This document shows positions 18,924 through 27,745 of a stretch of DNA of 64,000 nt, in pieces. The DNA is taken from assembly GCF_031326345.1 (NCBI RefSeq), contig NZ_CP133671.1, positions 1,364,001-1,428,000 of the forward strand. Direction: 5' to 3'. Within the stretch, counting starts at the first letter, position 1, and every line of letters starts with the position of its first letter. The DNA is from Aureispira sp. CCB-E (GTDB lineage Bacteria; Bacteroidota; Bacteroidia; Chitinophagales; Saprospiraceae). The translations under genes and the position numbers were made by a program. Under the pieces are notes generated by a model. The model was given only the letters and a program-made list of their open reading frames with translations, did no database searches and was not told the origin of the DNA.

Positions 18924-18972
18924 ACTCTAGGAAACTTTTATGGAGTTGAAGCAATCATAAAAGTTGTAGAGT
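18924..18972 (+). other. Long hairpin between pheA and the DAHP synthase gene
   Basis: ACTCTA (18924-18929) pairs with TAGAGT (18967-18972), and AACTTTTATG (18933-18942) pairs with CATAAAAGTT (18956-18965). This gives 16 base pairs with a small internal loop and a 13-base terminal loop. There is no T-run. It occupies half of the 103-base gap and ends 15 bases before the next ATG, suggesting mRNA processing or control of translation rather than termination. Confidence 0.6.
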
Positions 18973-18987
18973 AACATTATAAAACAT

Positions 18988-20058
18988 ATGAAATTACTAC
19001 CCATTATCAAGAAGAAAAATAGTCCAACAATTATTGCTGGTCCCTGTAGTGCAGAAACCAAAGAGCAATTATATCAAACTTGTATGCAGCTAGCGGCTTT
19101 AGGAACGGTAGATATTTTACGAGCGGGAATTTGGAAGCCGAGAACTCGCCCTGGGCATTTTGAAGGCGTAGGAGAGATTGGGCTACAATGGTTGCAGGAG
19201 GTGAAGCAAGCCACTCATTTACCAACGACAATTGAGGTGGCTACAGCTAAGCACGTAGAATTAGCCTTGAAGTATGAGGTTGATATATTATGGGTTGGTT
19301 CTAGAACAACGACGAATCCCTTCTCGGTTCAAGAAATTGCAAGTGCATTAAAAGGGGTAGATATTCCTGTTTTGGTTAAGAACCCACCAAGCCCTGATTT
19401 GGGACTATGGATGGGAGCCATCGAGCGTTTTTACAAAAGTGGATTGCCACAAATTGCGGCTGTGCATCGAGGATTTTCTAGTCATCAAAAATCAATTTAT
19501 AGAAACAAGCCATTGTGGGAAATACCGATTGCATTAAAAAAAGAATTGCCACAAATTGAACTCTTTTGCGATCCTAGCCACATCGGAGGAAATAGGGATC
19601 TTATTGCCTCTATTGCTCAATATGCATACGAGTTGAATTTTGACGGATTGATGATTGAGACGCATCAACAACCAGATGCCGCTTGGAGTGATGCCCAGCA
19701 ACAGGTAACACCGGAACAGTTGGATCATATCCTTTCTGAGTTGAAAGTTCCTTTAAAAGAACTTTCTAATCCTAACGAACAACGGACATTAGACCTGCTT
19801 AGAGAGAACATTAACAAAATTGACGATGCCTTGTTAGAACTTTTGGTTTCTAGAATGGAAGTGTCCAAGGAGATTGGATTGTTCAAGCAAAAGAATAACC
19901 TCTCTATTTTGCAACAACAGCGTTGGGGGAGTCTATTGGATTCTAGGGTTAAAACAGGTAAACATTTGGGGTTAAGCGAACGTTTCTTAAAAAAATACTT
20001 AGAAGCTTTGCATCAGGAATCTATCAAACACCAGCACAAGGTGTTGTCAAAAAAATGA
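18988..20058 (+). CDS. Bifunctional 3-deoxy-7-phosphoheptulonate synthase / chorismate mutase
   Basis: 356 aa. The N-terminal ~255 residues are a DAHP synthase of the KDO8PS-like type Ibeta class, with IIAGPCSAET, DILRAGIWKPRTRPGHFEGV, VKNPPSPD, AVHRGFSS and FCDPSHIGGNRDLI. It condenses phosphoenolpyruvate with erythrose 4-phosphate, the first step of the shikimate pathway. The C-terminal ~90 residues are an AroQ-type chorismate mutase (LLRENINKIDDALLELLVSR ... SKEIGLFKQ), converting chorismate to prephenate. This fusion order is known in Bacteroidota. With pheA immediately upstream, the pair supplies the first and last committed steps towards Phe. In many relatives an aminotransferase and tyrA lie between them, and both are missing here. 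It is probably co-transcribed under the tandem attenuators, although the long hairpin in the gap may adjust its level. Confidence 0.92.
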   Translation: MKLLPIIKKKNSPTIIAGPCSAETKEQLYQTCMQLAALGTVDILRAGIWKPRTRPGHFEGVGEIGLQWLQEVKQATHLPTTIEVATAKHVELALKYEVDILWVGSRTTTNPFSVQEIASALKGVDIPVLVKNPPSPDLGLWMGAIERFYKSGLPQIAAVHRGFSSHQKSIYRNKPLWEIPIALKKELPQIELFCDPSHIGGNRDLIASIAQYAYELNFDGLMIETHQQPDAAWSDAQQQVTPEQLDHILSELKVPLKELSNPNEQRTLDLLRENINKIDDALLELLVSRMEVSKEIGLFKQKNNLSILQQQRWGSLLDSRVKTGKHLGLSERFLKKYLEALHQESIKHQHKVLSKK

Positions 20059-20073
20059 GCGAATTTATTATTA

Positions 20074-20098
20074 AAATAGTTAGTTGTGCTGCTACTAT
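20074..20098 (-). repeat. Dispersed intergenic repeat, copy e
   Basis: Inverted copy of the 25-bp repeat (AATAGTTAGTTGTGCTGCTA core) with three mismatches to the 7896 reference, lying between the DAHP synthase gene and the convergent T9SS type B gene. Confidence 0.5.
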
Positions 20099-20201
20099 TA
20101 TTAGTATAAGTAATAAAGTACAGTTCGTTGGGAGACAATGTTTTAAAGGTTGTTTTAGCGGACTGTGCACTTTAGCGACAAGCGTAAACTATTGAAGTGG
20201 T

Positions 20202-22421
20202 TTAACGGAATAAAGTCACATCGCCTTTCAAAGTTTCTGTGCGACCATCTATTAACAAGACCTCTACCATGTAAACAAAAACTCCTGTATTCATCGGTTT
20301 TCCTCTAAAGCGACCATCCCAACCATACCCTTCAAAGTTAGGAGGAAAATTTTGCTGTTCAAAGACGAGTTCTCCCCAACGACTAAAAATACGAAACGAC
20401 ATGACCTTTTGTACGTCTCCAGGACTATAGACCATTAAAATTTCATTGGTACCATCTCCATCAGGGCTAAAAGCATTGGGCACAAAAACTCGAACAGTTT
20501 CATCCACTTGTACCGTAAATGATGTAGAATCTGTACAGCCTTGTATATCGGTTCCTTTGATGGTATACGTAGTTGTTTGAGGCACTTGTATGTTCGGAGT
20601 TTGGCAAGTAGAGCAACTCAAACCGATACTAGGACTCCATTGATACTGTACAGGTGTCAACGTATTTTGGGTGACATCTCCTAGTATGATATCTCCAATC
20701 TGAATGTTTGCATCATTAGGAGCTTGAATTTCTAGTTTAAATAAAGGCTCTGTTAGTGTAAATTGAAGGGCATCTCTACAACCAAAAGCATCTTTGGTAT
20801 GTAGGGTGTAAGTACCACTTTTTAGATTAGAAAATTGTAAACTAGATTCAAAATCTTCGTTATTTAAGGCATAAGCATAGGGGGCATAACCACCAACACT
20901 ACTATCGACTTTTACCATCCCATTTTGTCCATCTTTGCACTGTACATTCTGCGTTGTAATAACTGTAGACAACTCCACTTGCTCGGTGATGATATGGGCA
21001 GCGGTAGTTGCTTGGCAACCTGTAGCTCCTGTAATGGTAACGGTATACTGCCCTTCTCCTAAGTTATTGATAACAGTTCCTGTTTGTCCATTACTCCACT
21101 GATAACTTAGTGGTTGGGCACCGCCTGTTGCAGTTAGCTCAATGCTTCCTGTTTGTTGCTCACAGATAATATTAGTAGCACGAGTGCTTAAATTTAATGC
21201 AGGCGTATTTAAGGTAAAAGTAGTTGGATCATTAATAGCTAATGTATTGGGATTATCTGAAAGAATGCTGTCTTTGAGGGGAGCAGGTAAATTACTTAAA
21301 ACAGCTTGATTGGTATAAGTGTTTGAAGCATAATCACAAGGTATAACGGCATCTATACTAAAAGAAGAACGACCTTTGGGTAGAGTATCTATTGTAAAAT
21401 GCGCTGTATGGGTGCCATTGATAGCAGTCTGCCCCGATAGACTTAAGTTGTTGATATTATAAGGAGTGGAACTCCAAACAAAACCATTGCTTAATATATC
21501 GTCAAAAATCAAAGGAGTATGAATATCGTAAAAGGATTGATTAAAAAAATCAAAAGTATAAGTAATTGTATCTCCTGCTTGAAAATTTCCTGTAACTGAT
21601 TTGGTCATTTCAACGCCAAAAGAGCAAGAACAGCCATCGTTACTAGATTTGCTAGCACCTGTTCCTACAAGCTGTCCAATTCCTGTACTAGGATTTATTT
21701 TAAACATCTCATTCCCTTGATAACCTAAAATATCACCTTGTGGGTTGAAATATAAAGCGCCTGTCCATCCCCATCGATTGATAGCCACAGGAGCATTTCC
21801 AGGAATTTTTGTTTGGGCACCTGTGTTGGGATTCATTTTAAACAGCAATTTAGGATTGCCACTCCAACCGTATAACTGTTCGTCAATAGGGTTGTAGACT
21901 AAATCCGCTGAACCATAAGTGCCTGGTCCTCCAATTGTAGAAGAAGTAAGGTTGTTGATATTAACTTTTCTAAGCGTATTATCACCAAAAACATAATAAT
22001 TTCCTAAAGCATCAAACGTCCCTGCATTTTTGAATGTATTTAGCCCGACAACATTTCCCATAAATTCAACTGTACCTGCTGCATCAATTCGATACAATCG
22101 AGCATTGTTTGTTTCCATGCCATACATTAAATTATCAACAGGATTGTAAGCCAAGGAATTAAAGGCTCCTGTAACACCATTTTGAGTCAAGTTAGTAATT
22201 GGGATAAACTGGACGGGATTGGTATTAACTTTATATAACATAAAATCGTTGCCATTTTTGGCAGATTGGTAAAGGCTACCGTCACAGACAAATGGTTGGC
22301 AGGCTTCGTCGATTAGCCCATCATTGTCGTTGTCAATACCATCGCCACAAATATCATAGCTTTGAGCAATTAAAAAAGAGGGCAATAATATCCCAAAAAA
22401 AAGAAAGTAAGCTCTTAACAT
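20202..22421 (-). CDS. Secreted protein with SprB-like repeat and gliding-motility C-terminal (T9SS type B) domain
   Basis: I start it at the ATG at 22421 (739 aa), because MLRAYFLFFGILLPSFLIAQ is then a clean signal peptide; an upstream in-frame start would add 16 residues that do not fit. Right after the signal comes DGIDNDNDGLIDEAC, a calcium-binding MopE/thrombospondin-like motif. A beta-propeller-like section follows with repeated F/YNPVDNLMYG-type segments. A conserved-repeat/DUF11 segment comes next, then an SprB-type repeat (TATGGAQPLSYQWSNGQTGT). The C-terminus (VFVPNAFSPDGDGTNE ... FRIFSRWGELVFE ... WDGRFRGKPMNTGVFVYMVEV) is the CHU_C or type B sorting domain. Cargo of this class are surface proteins, sometimes gliding adhesins. 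It is convergent with the DAHP synthase gene and divergent from the next gene. Confidence 0.88.
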   Translation of the reverse strand: MLRAYFLFFGILLPSFLIAQSYDICGDGIDNDNDGLIDEACQPFVCDGSLYQSAKNGNDFMLYKVNTNPVQFIPITNLTQNGVTGAFNSLAYNPVDNLMYGMETNNARLYRIDAAGTVEFMGNVVGLNTFKNAGTFDALGNYYVFGDNTLRKVNINNLTSSTIGGPGTYGSADLVYNPIDEQLYGWSGNPKLLFKMNPNTGAQTKIPGNAPVAINRWGWTGALYFNPQGDILGYQGNEMFKINPSTGIGQLVGTGASKSSNDGCSCSFGVEMTKSVTGNFQAGDTITYTFDFFNQSFYDIHTPLIFDDILSNGFVWSSTPYNINNLSLSGQTAINGTHTAHFTIDTLPKGRSSFSIDAVIPCDYASNTYTNQAVLSNLPAPLKDSILSDNPNTLAINDPTTFTLNTPALNLSTRATNIICEQQTGSIELTATGGAQPLSYQWSNGQTGTVINNLGEGQYTVTITGATGCQATTAAHIITEQVELSTVITTQNVQCKDGQNGMVKVDSSVGGYAPYAYALNNEDFESSLQFSNLKSGTYTLHTKDAFGCRDALQFTLTEPLFKLEIQAPNDANIQIGDIILGDVTQNTLTPVQYQWSPSIGLSCSTCQTPNIQVPQTTTYTIKGTDIQGCTDSTSFTVQVDETVRVFVPNAFSPDGDGTNEILMVYSPGDVQKVMSFRIFSRWGELVFEQQNFPPNFEGYGWDGRFRGKPMNTGVFVYMVEVLLIDGRTETLKGDVTLFR

Positions 22422-22618
22422 CTCAATACAATTAAAATCAAAGGGGAGCACAAAGGTATAAAAAAGCAAGTGTTGCTCTGTTTTTTCTTTGTCATGTTTT
22501 TGATAATTTTCGACAAAAAGGAATGATTTTTCTTTTAAAAAGAAATTAAAAAATGGTAACCAAAAGATACTCTAAGGATTATAACAATAGTACTTAATCT
22601 TTTTTAAACTATATTATA

Positions 22619-24103
22619 ATGATAAACCGTATCTTTTTGATGGGTATATTGCTTGTTTGTTTCGCCACAACAACAATTGCTCAAAATTATACCGAAGCTA
22701 ATTTAATGATTGACTATGAGGACGTTGATTCTGATGGAGTTTTAACAGCAACCACAGAGGAAATGTTGCAAACCTTACTTGAAAACGTTACTAAAGAAGG
22801 TGCAATTGTTCAGATAGAACTAACGGCACATGCTGCTAATCGTACTATTGGCGAAAGTCGCTTAGAGCCTTTTGCTCTATTTTTTAACAAACAAAAAATT
22901 AAAGCCGAAAAAGTTAAACTAGTAACCCAAGTAGATGATAATAATCAAGTACACATCCAAATTCTTGTTGAGCCTACTTCAGAAGCTTTAACGACAGTAG
23001 AACAAACAATAGAACCATTAAAAGGTAAAGTATATTGTACAGGAAAGTCTAAGAAAGCAGAAGTATTTGTGATTCCATCTCATTCTAATATTGATATAAA
23101 AGGAAAAGAAGGAACAGAAGTCCTAATTAATCGACATGATTTAATGTATGAAGATGGGCAAGCTGTTCAAGAACCTATTCGGGTAGAGTTGAAAGAATTT
23201 TATAAAACGGAAGATATCTTGCGGGCAGAGCTGCACACTATGGAAGGGGATCAAGTGTTGGAAACTGGTGGAATGTTGAACCTAAAGATTACGGCTAATG
23301 AAAAACCTTTGGAATTGAAAAGAGGAAAAAGTGCTAAAATTAAAATGCCTGCTCAGACAGCAAAAAATAAAGAAGGGATGAATCTTTATTTTGGTAAGCG
23401 GATGCCGAATGGTGCTGTCGATTGGCGCCTAGAAGAACGACCTACTCCCATCGCTAATCCAACTGTTTCTAATTCAAGAGGAAATACTGAAGAAAGTGTA
23501 GCATTTAATCCAAGTTCTTATATTCAACTGAAAAAAACATCCATTATTGATAGTATTACTAGCAAGTTGAAAGTGCATGTAAAAGCTAAGCATGCAATTA
23601 GTAATAATTACCCTAATTATTCTAGAGAAAAAGTAGTACATTCTCACGAAGAAGAATATTTTGATTTAGAGTTGCCCTATCTGAACCCTGATATTGTTGA
23701 TGGTATATGGCTTAATGCAGATTACCCCATACGAGATCCTTTTGCCCCCAAACCTGTTGATATAATGGTGCAAATAGAAAGTGTTCCCCATCAAGGACGT
23801 AATATAGATGGTGAGTGGATGTCTTACAAACCTACAGTCGCTTTGATGTTAAAAAATCAAGCTGTGTTTTTGAGGGGGAATATGGAGCTCGACAATCCCG
23901 TCCGTAAGCAACAAAAAATAAAATTTAGTGATGTTCCTAAAAATGAAGAAGTAATTTTAGTAGCGTTTTTAGACACGGGCAAAGAGTTGTTGTTTGCTAG
24001 TTATGAATTAACCGCAACGAAAGACATAGAAATACCTCCTTTGCATTTAAAGTCAATGTCTAAAATAGACTTTGATGATGCAATGGCTAGTATTGCTAAT
24101 TAA
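22619..24103 (+). CDS. Secreted protein of unknown function
   Basis: 494 aa with a signal peptide (MINRIFLMGILLVCFATTTIAQ). No family is recognised with certainty. Visible features are an acidic DYEDVDSDGV stretch after the signal and a segment IELTAHAANRTIGESRLEPF that loosely recalls the OmpA peptidoglycan-binding motif. A central module (VELKEFYKTEDILRAELHT ... LETGGMLNLKITA ... LKRGKSAKIKMP) resembles a beta-sandwich module seen in other Bacteroidota surface proteins. There is no T9SS sorting domain, lipobox or later membrane segment, so it is probably periplasmic or outer-membrane-associated. It is divergent from the T9SS type B gene and ends in a terminator shared with the cytochrome-b5-like gene. 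Confidence 0.7.
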   Translation: MINRIFLMGILLVCFATTTIAQNYTEANLMIDYEDVDSDGVLTATTEEMLQTLLENVTKEGAIVQIELTAHAANRTIGESRLEPFALFFNKQKIKAEKVKLVTQVDDNNQVHIQILVEPTSEALTTVEQTIEPLKGKVYCTGKSKKAEVFVIPSHSNIDIKGKEGTEVLINRHDLMYEDGQAVQEPIRVELKEFYKTEDILRAELHTMEGDQVLETGGMLNLKITANEKPLELKRGKSAKIKMPAQTAKNKEGMNLYFGKRMPNGAVDWRLEERPTPIANPTVSNSRGNTEESVAFNPSSYIQLKKTSIIDSITSKLKVHVKAKHAISNNYPNYSREKVVHSHEEEYFDLELPYLNPDIVDGIWLNADYPIRDPFAPKPVDIMVQIESVPHQGRNIDGEWMSYKPTVALMLKNQAVFLRGNMELDNPVRKQQKIKFSDVPKNEEVILVAFLDTGKELLFASYELTATKDIEIPPLHLKSMSKIDFDDAMASIAN

Positions 24104-24130
24104 GCTAATGAGGGAACGAACTAAAATTAC

Positions 24131-24170
24131 AAATTGCCTATTGATTATCAGTAGGCAATTTGTTGTTTTT
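24131..24170. terminator. Intrinsic terminator between convergent genes
   Basis: AAATTGCCTA with TAGGCAATTT, extended inward by four more pairs, gives a 14-bp stem with a 3-base loop, followed by TGTTGTTTTT. It lies between the 22619-24103 gene and the convergent cytochrome-b5-like gene. Confidence 0.75.
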
Positions 24171-24209
24171 ATTGGCATTGAATTTCAAAAATGAAAGATT
24201 GAGATTGTC

Positions 24210-24437
24210 TTAAACTAATTTGCCAATCGTAGTGAATTTTTCAAATACTTTCTCAGAATGTGGTGCATCTGCCAACTCAGGAGTTAAGTCTTGTCCTGCC
24301 CAATGTTCGTAATGTTTGCCATTGCGCCAAAGTCGGCTACTCGTTACATCATAAACAAACCCTTCGTATGCTACATAAATAGTCTCTTTATCTTGACCAT
24401 TGTGTAGAGCTAATTGAGAGCGAGTAAATTCCGTCAT
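24210..24437 (-). CDS. Cytochrome b5-like heme-binding domain protein
   Basis: 75 aa, the length of a single cytochrome b5 fold. It has YVAYEGFVYDVTSSRLWRNG, then HYEHWAGQDLTPELADAPHS, the bacterial variant of the HPGG region in which His of HYEHWAG and of APHS are candidate heme ligands. There is no signal peptide or membrane helix, so it is cytoplasmic. Members of this family are thought to carry electrons to oxidoreductases or to bind small molecules. No redox partner is adjacent. It stands alone, convergent with the secreted protein gene and divergent from the ATP synthase operon. Confidence 0.82.
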   Translation of the reverse strand: MTEFTRSQLALHNGQDKETIYVAYEGFVYDVTSSRLWRNGKHYEHWAGQDLTPELADAPHSEKVFEKFTTIGKLV

Positions 24438-24887
24438 AGATTATTTGTCTGTTAATATAAAAGGTTGAGTATTGATTCTTTTTCTATAATTATCAACTCA
24501 TTGGTTATCCAAATGAATATACTGATTTGCATTGGTAACGTTTCTATTTTTTTACTGTTTTTGATAAAAACAACAGCAGTCTAGAAACTAGAAATGAAAA
24601 AGAAAGGCAAATATACCTATTTTAATCCTAAAAAAAACAAGTTTTATAGTTTATAGCTTGCAAGTTAATAACTTGATTTGCATCTGTTTTTCGAAATAAT
24701 GTTTTGTTTAAAGGGTGTTTTCGGAAGATTTAACTACACTTTTGTTGGTTATACTATTTGCGAAAATGAAAAAGCAAAAAAAGCTTTAGAAACAAGAAAA
24801 GAAAAAAGCAAAAGATATTTTTTATTACTAAAGAAAAGCATATCTTTGCACTTGAAAACAGAATATAGTTTGTTGTTTCTTATAAAA
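24438..24887. other. Intergenic region between cytochrome b5-like gene and atpB
   Basis: A 450-base AT-rich gap holding the divergent starts. The only element I support is the -7 box at 24841. A 23-codon hydrophobic ATG frame at 24513-24584 is probably chance. Confidence 0.6.
24841..24848 (+). promoter_or_regulatory. Putative -7 promoter element of the atp operon (TATCTTTG)
   Basis: An exact match to TAnnTTTG followed by CA, 40 bases before the ATG at 24888. Its position inside the longest open frame is one reason to reject the upstream in-frame start of atpB. Confidence 0.6.
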
Positions 24888-26174
24888 ATGAACATGTTAA
24901 AGACGTTAAAAACTACATTTTCTCTACTAGTAATCATGTTGTTAAGTTGTAATCAAACAGTGTTTGCAACAGATACTAATGAGGGGGAGACGAAAGAAGA
25001 AGATCCAATTGAAGCGATGATGCATCACTTGGGAGATGCGAATGAATTTCATATCGCTGGAGACTTGTCCATTCCGTTGCCTTGTATTGCTTGGTCTGAT
25101 GATGGTTTGATGTTTACTATGTCAAGCAGTTTTGAGCACGGGCACAAAGCCGTTAATGGTTATGTTTTGCATCACGGAATTTTGATGCGTGTAGTAGGAG
25201 AGGATTTTCCTAGAGACAAAACAGTAGAAGTTTCTTTTGGTCATGGACATGGTCATGAAGCACATGACGATCACGGTCATGCTGGACATCAAACAGTAGA
25301 TGAGCATGGCATTACACCACATGATGATCATGCTATAGCAGCGGATCACGCTGATAATGATGTTCATGCTGCAACCATTCAGTATGGTTCAAAAACGTAT
25401 GCATTAGAAGCGTGTATGTCGCTACAAAATACAAGCTCATCTTGGCAAGATTTCTCAATTACTAAAAATGTATTTGGGATGTTGTTGGCTTTGATTCTAT
25501 TAATAATAGTATTCTCAAAAATCTCAAAAGCTTACACAGCTAGAGAAAAGCAAGCACCAAAAGGGGTACAATCTTTCTTTGAGCCATTGATTATATTTAT
25601 GCGCGATGAGGTAGTAAGACCAGCTATTGGAGAAAAAGATTGGAAACGTTTCTTCCCATTTGTAATGTGTGTATTCTTCTTTATTCTTTTCTGTAACCTA
25701 TTGGGATTAATTCCTATCTTCCCTGGTTCAGCCAACATTACAGGAAATATTGGAGTCACAATGATGTTAGCTTTAGTTGTTTTCATCGTAGTGAACTTAA
25801 ATGGAACCAAAGACTACTGGATGCATATTATTTGGATGCCAGGTGTACCAACATTTGTAAAACCTCTGTTGACGATTATTGAAGTATTAGGTTTGTTTAT
25901 TAAACCAGCTACTTTATTTATTCGTTTGTTTGCAAACATTACAGCAGGTCACGTTATTATTTTGAGTTTAGTAAGTTTGATTTTCTTCTTTAAAACAGCA
26001 ATGGGCTTAGGTGGTGCAGCGGCAGGAGTTGGCTTAGCCGTACCCTTTGTGTTTGCACTAAACTTGCTAGAGTTATTCGTATCGTTCTTACAAGCATTTG
26101 TATTCTCTTTGTTGACTGCCTTGTATCTTGGAAGTGCAGTAGAGACACACGATCATCACGAGCACGCTCATTAG
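24888..26174 (+). CDS. atpB: F0F1 ATP synthase subunit a
   Basis: 428 aa from the ATG at 24888, chosen because it opens a signal-like stretch (MNMLKTLKTTFSLLVIMLLSC, possible lipobox) and lies just after a -7 box. The frame is open 70 codons further upstream without recognisable protein. Subunit a forms the proton half-channels beside the c-ring. The C-terminal ~240 residues carry the membrane helices and the essential Arg in FIRLFANITAGH. The N-terminal half is a long non-cytoplasmic extension, much larger than in E. coli (271 aa total). About residues 117-160 are extremely rich in His and Asp (FGHGHGHEAHDDHGHAGH and more), and the C-terminus ends ETHDHHEHAH. It is first gene of atpBEFHAG. 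Confidence 0.93.
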   Translation: MNMLKTLKTTFSLLVIMLLSCNQTVFATDTNEGETKEEDPIEAMMHHLGDANEFHIAGDLSIPLPCIAWSDDGLMFTMSSSFEHGHKAVNGYVLHHGILMRVVGEDFPRDKTVEVSFGHGHGHEAHDDHGHAGHQTVDEHGITPHDDHAIAADHADNDVHAATIQYGSKTYALEACMSLQNTSSSWQDFSITKNVFGMLLALILLIIVFSKISKAYTAREKQAPKGVQSFFEPLIIFMRDEVVRPAIGEKDWKRFFPFVMCVFFFILFCNLLGLIPIFPGSANITGNIGVTMMLALVVFIVVNLNGTKDYWMHIIWMPGVPTFVKPLLTIIEVLGLFIKPATLFIRLFANITAGHVIILSLVSLIFFFKTAMGLGGAAAGVGLAVPFVFALNLLELFVSFLQAFVFSLLTALYLGSAVETHDHHEHAH

Positions 26175-26256
26175 ATAGAACTTAATAATCCATCATTTAG
26201 GATTTTTATATAGATATAAATATTTTTATTTTTTTAACATTTTAAACCGTAAAGTA

Positions 26257-26481
26257 ATGGGTGCAGGAATCGCAGCTATCGGTGCTGGCTTAGCAGTAAT
26301 TGGAGCAGGAATGGGTATTGGACAAATTGGTGGAAAAGCAATGGAAGGTATCTCTCGTCAACCATCTGCAGCTGGTGACATTCGTACAAATATGATTGTA
26401 GCAGCAGCTCTTGTTGAGGGTGCAGCTCTTTTCGCAATCGTAGTAGCTCTTTTGGTTGTTTTGTTACAACCTTACAGCTAG
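26257..26481 (+). CDS. atpE: F0F1 ATP synthase subunit c
   Basis: 74 aa, two transmembrane helices joined by the polar loop SRQPSA. The ion-binding carboxylate is Glu in AAALVEGAALFAIV of helix 2. Several copies assemble into the rotating c-ring of the membrane sector. It lies 82 bases after atpB and is followed by a strong hairpin (26504-26534). I cannot decide from sequence alone between H+ and Na+; the residues after Glu (GAA) do not match the classic ES/T pattern of Na+ rings, so H+ is more likely. Confidence 0.95.
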   Translation: MGAGIAAIGAGLAVIGAGMGIGQIGGKAMEGISRQPSAAGDIRTNMIVAAALVEGAALFAIVVALLVVLLQPYS

Positions 26482-26503
26482 TCAAAAGACGAACAAAAAA
26501 TGG

Positions 26504-26534
26504 ACTTAACTGGTAGCGATTGGCTACCAGTAAG
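26504..26534 (+). other. Intercistronic hairpin after atpE
   Basis: ACTGGTAGC pairs with GCTACCAGT (9 bp) and is extended by ACTT with AAGT across a bulge, with loop GATTG. Only TTTCTTT follows, so it is at most a leaky terminator. Its place right after the gene for the most abundant subunit fits mRNA stabilisation or partial termination. Confidence 0.65.
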
Positions 26535-26606
26535 TTTCTTTAATGTTGAAAAATTACAGAAGATTTTAATTATACAATTATACCATAACACAAAATATAC
26601 GATAAA

Positions 26607-27119
26607 ATGATTTTTCTATCATCAGGTTTCCCAGTGTTGAATCCAAGTGTGGGACTACTTTTCTGGACACTTTTGATTTTTATCTTAGTTTGGTTGTTTT
26701 TGAGCAAGTTTTTCAAGAACATTGCCCAAGCATTGGAAGATCGTGAAAACTTTATTGATGGATCTTTGAGCAAGGCCAAAGAAGCGGACGCTGCCCTAGA
26801 AGGCATGGAAGCTAAAAAAGCAGCTTTGTTGAAAGAAGCAGAGCAAAAAGGTTTGGAAATTCTTAGAGAAGCTGAAGCAATCAAGAAAACAAAAATTGCT
26901 GAAGGGGAAGCTAGAGGTAAAGAGCGTGAGAAAAATATCTTGGAAGCTGCAGAGCAAGACAAGAAAAACCGTATGAAAGAGTTGGAGACAAACATCCAAA
27001 ACCAAATTGGTCAATCTTCTATTGATATTGCTAAGAAATTGTTGAAGAGAGAATTGGAAGGAAACCATGAGGCATTTGTACAATCTCAGATTGCCGATCT
27101 AAAGAAAGAATTAGCTTAA
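26607..27119 (+). CDS. atpF: F0F1 ATP synthase subunit b
   Basis: 170 aa. One N-terminal membrane helix (GLLFWTLLIFILVWLFLSKF, about residues 18-37) is followed by a long charged helix predicted as coiled coil to the end. This is the peripheral stalk that holds the catalytic head against the rotor. Only one b gene is present, so the stalk is probably a homodimer. It is followed by a 9-bp hairpin and then atpH, 66 bases on. Confidence 0.93.
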   Translation: MIFLSSGFPVLNPSVGLLFWTLLIFILVWLFLSKFFKNIAQALEDRENFIDGSLSKAKEADAALEGMEAKKAALLKEAEQKGLEILREAEAIKKTKIAEGEARGKEREKNILEAAEQDKKNRMKELETNIQNQIGQSSIDIAKKLLKRELEGNHEAFVQSQIADLKKELA

Positions 27120-27138
27120 TATTTTAATTAAGAATTTA

Positions 27139-27165
27139 AAACTAAGAGCTTAGTGTTCTTAGTTT
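27139..27165 (+). other. Intercistronic hairpin between atpF and atpH
   Basis: AAACTAAGA pairs with TCTTAGTTT around a 9-base loop. Not followed by a T-run; probably an RNA stability or processing element. Confidence 0.45.
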
Positions 27166-27185
27166 GCCATTTATAAATTCTAAAT

Positions 27186-27743
27186 ATGTCAATTTTAAGA
27201 ATTGTATCAAGATATGCCAAATCTATCTTCGATTTAGCAAAGAAAGAAGGAAACCTAGACCAAGTTCATACCGATGTTATGAATGCTTGGGAGGTGGCCA
27301 AAAATGAAGAGTTTGGAGATTTCTTGAAAAGTCCTATTATTCCTATCGACAAGAAGAAGGATGTAATGGATGCTGTATTTGCTAATAGCGATAAGCGTTT
27401 GTTGCAAACTTTCCATGTAATGATAGAACATAAGCGTGAGCCATACATGGGCGATTTTTGCCGTGCTTTTCACCTTATGTACAACAAAGAAAAGCACGTT
27501 TCTGCGGTTCGTTTGACTACTGCTGTTGAATTGAGTGAAGAAACAACCAAAGATCTACTCGATACGTTCAAAAAGAAAGGTTTGTTAGAACAAGAAGTAG
27601 AACTTATAAAAGAGATTAAACCTTCTATTATTGGTGGTTTTATCTTGGAATTTGATGGTCAAATTTACAACGCAAGTTTGTTGCACCAATTGGACCAAAT
27701 GAAGAAGCAATTTAGTGAAAATCTGTATACCAAAAATATATAA
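27186..27743 (+). CDS. atpH: F0F1 ATP synthase subunit delta
   Basis: 185 aa, standard length. The N-terminal helical domain starts [20 protein letters not shown], and the C-terminal signature is [29 protein letters not shown]. It links the top of the alpha3beta3 head to subunit b. Its stop codon lies two bases before the alpha start, so the two are translationally close. Confidence 0.94.
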   Translation: MSILRIVSRYAKSIFDLAKKEGNLDQVHTDVMNAWEVAKNEEFGDFLKSPIIPIDKKKDVMDAVFANSDKRLLQTFHVMIEHKREPYMGDFCRAFHLMYNKEKHVSAVRLTTAVELSEETTKDLLDTFKKKGLLEQEVELIKEIKPSIIGGFILEFDGQIYNASLLHQLDQMKKQFSENLYTKNI

Positions 27744-27745
27744 AA

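Noticed and set aside
24513-24584. 23-codon hydrophobic ATG frame
   Set aside because: It could be a small membrane peptide, but hydrophobic frames arise easily in AT-rich DNA and no promoter or conservation can be seen.
24678-24887. Upstream in-frame extension of atpB (70 codons)
   Set aside because: The -7 box TATCTTTG at 24841 lies inside it, the residues are Lys-rich and not family-like, and a signal-like segment begins at the ATG at 24888.
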